NCBI GenBank assembly: GCA_964387355.1
Contig: CAYLWJ010000017.1
Span: forward strand, 1 to 18,407
Direction of reading: 5' to 3'
Source: Calidifonticultor sp964387355
GTDB lineage: Bacteria > Actinomycetota > Humimicrobiia > Humimicrobiales > Humimicrobiaceae
Length of the DNA stretch: 18,407 nucleotides
Of this stretch, positions 14,216-18,407 are shown one piece after another. The position numbers and the translations under genes are program-made. Within the stretch, counting starts at the first letter, position 1, and each line of letters starts with the position of its first letter. The notes beneath the pieces were generated by a model. The model was given only the letters and a program-made list of their open reading frames with translations, searched no databases and had not been told where the DNA came from.

Positions 14216-15202
14216 TAAATCTATTTTTAAAATTACTTCCCGTACTATTTTTTCTATAATTTCTGAGCTTAAAAACCCTTTATTAACAGCAGTCTCATTC
14301 TCATTAAACCTGGTATTACTGATATTATTACCTAAAAAATCTAAAGCTTTGTTTTTTGTATCAAAAATATCAACATCTAACCTTACAACATCCAAAAAAC
14401 CACTAATTATTGCTTTAAATAACTCTGGAACATCCTTTGTTCCGCTATATTCAGGGTGTCTTGCAAGGTAATCAAATGCTTTTTCTTTCCCAGCTCCACA
14501 CATTTCAGTATATATACATATTTTGGGGCAACCAAGTGAAATTAACTTTTTTAAATCTTCTGGCGCAATTCCTGTTCCGCCATGAAGAGTGAAGAATAAA
14601 TTTCTTTTATCGCTTAATGCTTGTTTTATTTGATTAAACCTATCAAAATCAAGCTTAGGAACACCTTTATAAAAACCGTGGGCATTACCAATTGAGACAG
14701 CAAATATATCAATGTTAGTTGCTTCAACAAATCTTCTTGCCTCATCTGGATCAGTCATTGTGCTTTTAATCTCTCCTGTTGTACTGCCAACAGCACCTAA
14801 TTCACCTTCACAAGCAACACCATACTTGTGGCATAACTCAACAGCTTCTCTTGTTAATTTTACATTTTCTTCAAATGGGAGAATTGAGCCGTCAATCATT
14901 ACAGAGGTGAATCCGGAATCAATGCATTTTTTTAAAGTTTCAATATTCTGACCGTGACTTAAATGAAGACCAACAGGAATTGATATGCTTTCTGCAATTT
15001 TTCTTGTCAAAAAGCCTAAATCATAAAAATTTATATATGGCTCTAAAACAGCAGGAACTGTAATTAAAACAGGAGCTTTTAATTCTTCACAAAGCCGAAT
15101 TATTGCAGCAGCTTGGTCCAAACTTAAAACATTATATGCACCAACACCATATTTTCTATCTCTTGCATCTTTTAAGATATCAAGAGTATTTACTAACGGC
15201 AT
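14207..15202 (-). CDS. class II ketose-bisphosphate aldolase homologue (GatY/KbaY/Fba type) with C-terminal encapsulation peptide
   Basis: Class II aldolases of this type split ketose bisphosphates into DHAP and an aldehyde. The 331-residue protein keeps zinc histidines H83, H175 (NAHGFYKG) and H207 (LHGGTGI) and the GELGAVG loop at 133-139. However, the HLDHG motif of the family reads HLSHG (80-84): S82 replaces the catalytic aspartate (D82 in KbaY). The late phosphate-site motif, normally K-I-N-x-x-T, reads KICIYTE. The core ends near 280, a linker follows, and 312-330 (SSEIIEKIVREVILKIDLD) is an encapsulation peptide almost matching that of the aldehyde dehydrogenase. So it is probably BMC cargo with changed activity. 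ATG start with GAAAGGAT upstream; 38 nt after the 2-hydroxyacid dehydrogenase. Confidence 0.9.
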   Translation of the reverse strand: MPLVNTLDILKDARDRKYGVGAYNVLSLDQAAAIIRLCEELKAPVLITVPAVLEPYINFYDLGFLTRKIAESISIPVGLHLSHGQNIETLKKCIDSGFTSVMIDGSILPFEENVKLTREAVELCHKYGVACEGELGAVGSTTGEIKSTMTDPDEARRFVEATNIDIFAVSIGNAHGFYKGVPKLDFDRFNQIKQALSDKRNLFFTLHGGTGIAPEDLKKLISLGCPKICIYTEMCGAGKEKAFDYLARHPEYSGTKDVPELFKAIISGFLDVVRLDVDIFDTKNKALDFLGNNISNTRFNENETAVNKGFLSSEIIEKIVREVILKIDLDK

Positions 15203-15240
15203 GCTTTTTATCCTTTCTTTTTAAGTTTAATTTAGATAAT

Positions 15241-16503
15241 TTATAAATTTAATTTCAGCTTAATTTGTCTTACTACTTCATCAGATATTATATTTATTAA
15301 TTCAGGGGTCATATCTTTGGTTATATCTTTTATATTGCCAAGCCCAATAGCACTAGATTTAGCACAACTAGAAGTATCCGCCTTTGTTTTTTCAGTACTG
15401 CAGCCTTGACATTCAAGCAGCCTGCCTGTGCCAGCCAAAGTTTTTTTACCCATTTCCTTAAACCTATTTATATCACCAATTGCTTCAGGATTTATTATAG
15501 CTTTTGGCATTTCACCTTTAAGCAAGGCAAAAAAATCATCACAAAGCATATTTGAGTGCCTGTAAACAACTTCAAGCCCTGCACCAGCAATGTGAGGTGT
15601 TAAAACCATATTATCCATTTTTAAAAATGGATCATCAGCTCTAATCGGCTCTTTATGAAACACGTCAAGCGCAGCTCCTGCAACTTTACCTGAATAAATT
15701 GCTTCCCTTAAAGCCTTTTCATCAACAATTGCAGCTCTAGCATTGTTAATAAAATAAACGCCATCTTTCATCAATGAAAACTGTTCCTGGCCAATCATTC
15801 CCTTGTTCTTTTCTGTACCTCGCGCGTGTATGGATATAATGTCAGACCTTTTACATAATTCGTTTAACTCTACTTTTTCAACCCTATGCATGATAAACAA
15901 AGCATCTTTTTGATATGGGTCATGTGCAATAACTTTTAAATCAAACCCTTTTGCTCTTTTTGCAACTTCCTGCCCAACCGTTCCGAACCCCACAAGGCCT
16001 AATGTTTTTCCTGCAAGTTCTATGCCTTTTCTTGACTCCCATGGACCTTCAAGGCTCATATCCCAAATTACATCTTTTTCACTTCCATAGGTTTGTGCAG
16101 GTGCTGTAAATTTTCCAGACCTTAACTCCCTATCAGTTCTAACTATTTGCCTAACCAAACCTATAATCTGACCCATTGTAAAATCAGCAACAGGTATAGC
16201 CTCTCTGCCTAGAGTATAAATTACAGGTATACCTAATTTTGTGGCATAATCAACATCAATATTTGCCCGTGGTCCACCTCTAATTGAACAAATTATTTTT
16301 AGATTTGTATTTTTTAAAACTTTCTCTGTAATTGGCTCATAACCTACAAATAAAACATCAAAACCTTGTAATTTTTCTATTAGTTGCTCCTCAGTACAAA
16401 TTTCATGAGTTGCCCCCCAACAACAATGCTTAACCTCATGTCCTGCATCAGTCAGTCTTTTCATGCCTTCTTGGCTAAAATCAGCTGTAATAAAAATCTT
16501 CAT
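15241..16503 (-). CDS. D-isomer-specific 2-hydroxyacid dehydrogenase (SerA-like) with C-terminal encapsulation peptide
   Basis: Family members reduce 2-oxoacids to D-2-hydroxyacids, or the reverse, with NAD(H). In this 420-residue protein the substrate domain has SIRGGPRANID (73-83), the Rossmann motif is GFGTVG (172-177) with D195 as the NAD-selecting acid, and the catalytic residues are R256 (NNARAAIVDE), E285 (HKEP) and H304 (PHIAGAG). The catalytic core ends near 345. A linker with C365, C368 and C380 follows, then TPELINIISDEVVRQIKLKL at 399-418, an encapsulation-type amphipathic helix. Typical homologues are about 310-350 residues without this tail. The ATG has GGGGAG about 7 nt upstream. 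It may regenerate NAD+ inside the compartment or oxidise a sugar acid; neither can be decided from sequence. Confidence 0.9.
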   Translation of the reverse strand: MKIFITADFSQEGMKRLTDAGHEVKHCCWGATHEICTEEQLIEKLQGFDVLFVGYEPITEKVLKNTNLKIICSIRGGPRANIDVDYATKLGIPVIYTLGREAIPVADFTMGQIIGLVRQIVRTDRELRSGKFTAPAQTYGSEKDVIWDMSLEGPWESRKGIELAGKTLGLVGFGTVGQEVAKRAKGFDLKVIAHDPYQKDALFIMHRVEKVELNELCKRSDIISIHARGTEKNKGMIGQEQFSLMKDGVYFINNARAAIVDEKALREAIYSGKVAGAALDVFHKEPIRADDPFLKMDNMVLTPHIAGAGLEVVYRHSNMLCDDFFALLKGEMPKAIINPEAIGDINRFKEMGKKTLAGTGRLLECQGCSTEKTKADTSSCAKSSAIGLGNIKDITKDMTPELINIISDEVVRQIKLKLNL

Positions 16504-16557
16504 TAGAAAGCTCCCCTATAAAATTATTCTAATTCAAACAAACTATTTACTTAATTA

Positions 16558-16641
16558 TTATCTTTCGCTTAATTTATTATCTTCCGATTACTAATTACCT
16601 TCTGCTTACTAAATACCTTCTGCTTACTAATTATCTTCCGG
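16558..16641. repeat. 18-bp degenerate tandem repeat overlapping the 3' end of the dehydrogenase gene
   Basis: The units are 16558-16576, TTATCTTCCGATTACTAA (16577-16594), TTACCTTCTGCTTACTAA (16595-16612), ATACCTTCTGCTTACTAA (16613-16630) and TTATCTTCCGG (16631-16641). The last lies inside the coding sequence for the C-terminal PEDN; the TAG stop is in the fourth unit. The array looks like repeated copies of the gene end. Confidence 0.85.
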
Positions 16642-17691
16642 ATATAAAATAACCTTAATTGCTTTTTGACTTTTAACTAAATCAAATCCTTCTTTCCATT
16701 TAGATAAAGGTAATTTATGCGATATCATTGATTTTAAATCTAAAAGACCCTTTTGTGTCAATTTTATAACGTTTTTCCATGATATATAATCATAACCAAA
16801 ATGACCTTTTATGCTAATATTTTTATCAAGTATTGGGTCAAGTGAGAAATTTACTGGATTTTCATCATAACCAATTTTTACAATCTGGCCTGTATTTCGA
16901 GTAATTTCAATTGCTTGTTTTAAAACAATTGATACTCCAGCACAATCTACAACAAGCGCAACTCCTTCACCATTTGTAATTTCTTTCACCCTTTGAATAA
17001 CATCTTCTTTGTCAGCCATTATAGTATGAGTTGCACCAACTTTTTTGGCAACTTCAAATCTTTCACTATCATTTGATAATCCAATAGATATAACATTTGC
17101 AGCTCCTGCAACCCTTCCTACCTGAACTGCAAAAAGACCTAAAGGACCGACACCAAAAACTGCAATATCTTCCCCAGGATAAAATCTTGATTCCTGGACA
17201 ACTGCTTTATAAGAATTGCAGCATGGATCAAAAATAGCAGCTTCTTCAAATGAAACATTTTCTGGTATTTTAAATAAAGGGTGAGGCATTTTTTGTAAAA
17301 CTTCACCTGGTATCTTTACATACTTTGCAAAACCACCGTCCATGCCATAACCTATACCAAGTCTTTCAGGACACGCTAAATAATCTGCAGTTGAACAGGC
17401 ATAGCATTTGTTACAAATATAACCTGTATTTTCTGAAACAACTCTATCTCCGACTTTCCACTCTTTAACATTTTTGCCTATCTTTGAAATTACACCTGAA
17501 AATTCATGACCTAGAATAACAGGCGGGTGCAATAAATTTTCATGACCTCCAGCATCAAATGCAATATCAGAACCACAAATACCAGCAGCTTTAACTTCAA
17601 TTAATATATCATCGTCAGAAATTTCTGGAATTGGTACATCACGCAGCTCTGTCTCACCTTTACCATAACCATATTTAACTAGAGCTTTCAT
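16627..17691 (-). CDS. zinc-dependent medium-chain dehydrogenase (sorbitol/threonine dehydrogenase-like)
   Basis: Zinc MDR enzymes oxidise secondary alcohols of polyols or similar compounds with NAD(P)+. The 354-residue protein has the catalytic-zinc residues C39 (GICGSD), H62 and E63 (GHEFSG), the structural-zinc cysteines C93, C96, C99 and C107, and the nucleotide motif GVGPLG near 176-181. There is no encapsulation peptide. AGGAGGAG lies about 9 nt before the ATG, inside the last codons of the GntR gene, and the start overlaps that gene's TGA (ATGA), so expression is coupled to the regulator. A role in making a ketose from a polyol that later feeds the aldolases is plausible but inferred. 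Confidence 0.9.
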   Translation of the reverse strand: MKALVKYGYGKGETELRDVPIPEISDDDILIEVKAAGICGSDIAFDAGGHENLLHPPVILGHEFSGVISKIGKNVKEWKVGDRVVSENTGYICNKCYACSTADYLACPERLGIGYGMDGGFAKYVKIPGEVLQKMPHPLFKIPENVSFEEAAIFDPCCNSYKAVVQESRFYPGEDIAVFGVGPLGLFAVQVGRVAGAANVISIGLSNDSERFEVAKKVGATHTIMADKEDVIQRVKEITNGEGVALVVDCAGVSIVLKQAIEITRNTGQIVKIGYDENPVNFSLDPILDKNISIKGHFGYDYISWKNVIKLTQKGLLDLKSMISHKLPLSKWKEGFDLVKSQKAIKVILYPEDN

Positions 17692-18407
17692 AATTTTATT
17701 CTCCTCCTATTTAAAGTTATTTTAAAATAGTCAGGCCTAAAATATTCTTCTGTAAAAAACAAAGGTAAACCTTTTTGATCATGAGTTGTTTGTTTAATTA
17801 ACAGTAAGGGACTTCCTTCTTTGTAATCAAGTTTTTCAGCTAATTCAGCAGAACAGTTAACTGGTATAATCTCAGCTAAACTGTTGCCAATTTTTATACC
17901 CATGTCTACTTCAATAAAATTGTATAAAGATATATTTTCATCATTTTTACTTAAAAAAGGAGGCACCAGTCTTGGTGCAAAATAATCAATTGAATATACT
18001 ATCGGTTTATCATCTGCAGTTCTAACACGGCGGCAAACAAAAACATCAGAGTTTTCTGGTATTTTTAAAGCATCTGCAATTTCTTTAGTAGCAGTAACTA
18101 ATTTCTTTTCAAATAATTTTACGCCTGGTTTAAAGCCAGCAGAAGAAATCATTTCGGTAATTCCAAGGTTTATATCAATTGTGTCATTAATTCTGTCAAA
18201 ACTACTGGATATAAAAGTGCCTATTCCATGTATAGTGTATATTAATCCTTCTTCTCGTAACACTTTCAGAACTTCTCTTAACGTAAGCCTACCAACTCCA
18301 AGTTTTTCTGCCATTTCATTTTCTGTGGGGAGTTTATCGCCAATTTTAAGATTATTTTTTTTTATGTACTCAATCAATAATTTTTTAATTGTAATGTATG
18401 TAGACAT
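17688..18407 (-). CDS. GntR-family regulator with UTRA domain (HutC/YvoA subfamily)
   Basis: In this 239-residue protein, residues 1-70 are the GntR winged helix (GDKLPTENEMAEKLGVGRLT, REVLKVLREEGLIYTIHGIGTFIS) and about 88-235 the UTRA sensor domain, which in this subfamily binds small molecules including sugar phosphates and histidine-pathway compounds. The ATG is the last codon of the window, so its promoter and possible upstream start codons are not seen, but the length is normal for the family. It ends in TGA overlapping the dehydrogenase ATG. It probably regulates the dehydrogenase-hydroxyacid dehydrogenase-aldolase homologue-deacetylase block. Confidence 0.9.
   Translation of the reverse strand: MSTYITIKKLLIEYIKKNNLKIGDKLPTENEMAEKLGVGRLTLREVLKVLREEGLIYTIHGIGTFISSSFDRINDTIDINLGITEMISSAGFKPGVKLFEKKLVTATKEIADALKIPENSDVFVCRRVRTADDKPIVYSIDYFAPRLVPPFLSKNDENISLYNFIEVDMGIKIGNSLAEIIPVNCSAELAEKLDYKEGSPLLLIKQTTHDQKGLPLFFTEEYFRPDYFKITLNRRRIKL

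Overview
All recognisable genes lie on the minus strand, so the window is read from right to left. It holds most of a bacterial microcompartment (BMC) locus of the metabolosome type: two hexameric shell proteins (BMC-H), two PduT-like trimeric shell proteins (BMC-T), two pentameric vertex proteins (BMC-P/EutN), a CoA-acylating aldehyde dehydrogenase, a PduL-type phosphotransacylase and a PduS-like electron carrier. The DNA is very AT-rich, with AT-only spacers, mostly TAA/TAG stops and GGAGG-type ribosome sites. Together with an anaerobe-type enzyme set, this suggests a low-GC anaerobic bacterium (Clostridia/Halanaerobiia-like, or a low-GC candidate phylum). The species cannot be fixed from the sequence.

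Right part (13345-18407): a GntR/UTRA regulator overlaps a zinc-dependent polyol-type dehydrogenase by 4 nt. These are followed by a D-2-hydroxyacid dehydrogenase, a class II ketose-bisphosphate aldolase homologue and a PIG-L/LmbE deacetylase. The 2-hydroxyacid dehydrogenase and the aldolase homologue end in linker-plus-amphipathic-helix tails that look like BMC encapsulation peptides. This block therefore probably feeds the compartment although it has its own regulator. A thiolase pseudogene (12657-13205) separates it from the shell operon.

Middle and left part (198-12469): a DeoR-family regulator precedes BMC-P, BMC-P, PduS-like, BMC-T, a FucA/AraD-type class II aldolase with a C-terminal encapsulation peptide, BMC-H, PduL with an N-terminal peptide, aldehyde dehydrogenase with an N-terminal peptide, BMC-H, BMC-T, a LarA-family nickel racemase and a GlcD/LctD-type FAD 2-hydroxyacid dehydrogenase.

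Inferred pathway: a ketose phosphate is split by the FucA-type aldolase inside the shell to DHAP plus an aldehyde (lactaldehyde or glycolaldehyde). The aldehyde goes to acyl-CoA and then acyl phosphate. Outside, the hydroxyacid (lactate or glycolate) is handled by the racemase and the FAD dehydrogenase. No B12 or glycyl-radical diol dehydratase, sugar kinase, acyl kinase, iron alcohol dehydrogenase or transporter is present in the window. The combination differs from the textbook PDU, EUT and GRM loci. It is closest in logic to fucose/rhamnose-type BMCs, but adds a second aldolase-like cargo and a hydroxyacid dehydrogenase cargo.

Many of the spacers contain short degenerate tandem repeats (9-24 bp units) that often begin in the stop codon of the upstream gene. 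I see no tRNA, rRNA, CRISPR array, insertion sequence or convincing intrinsic terminator.
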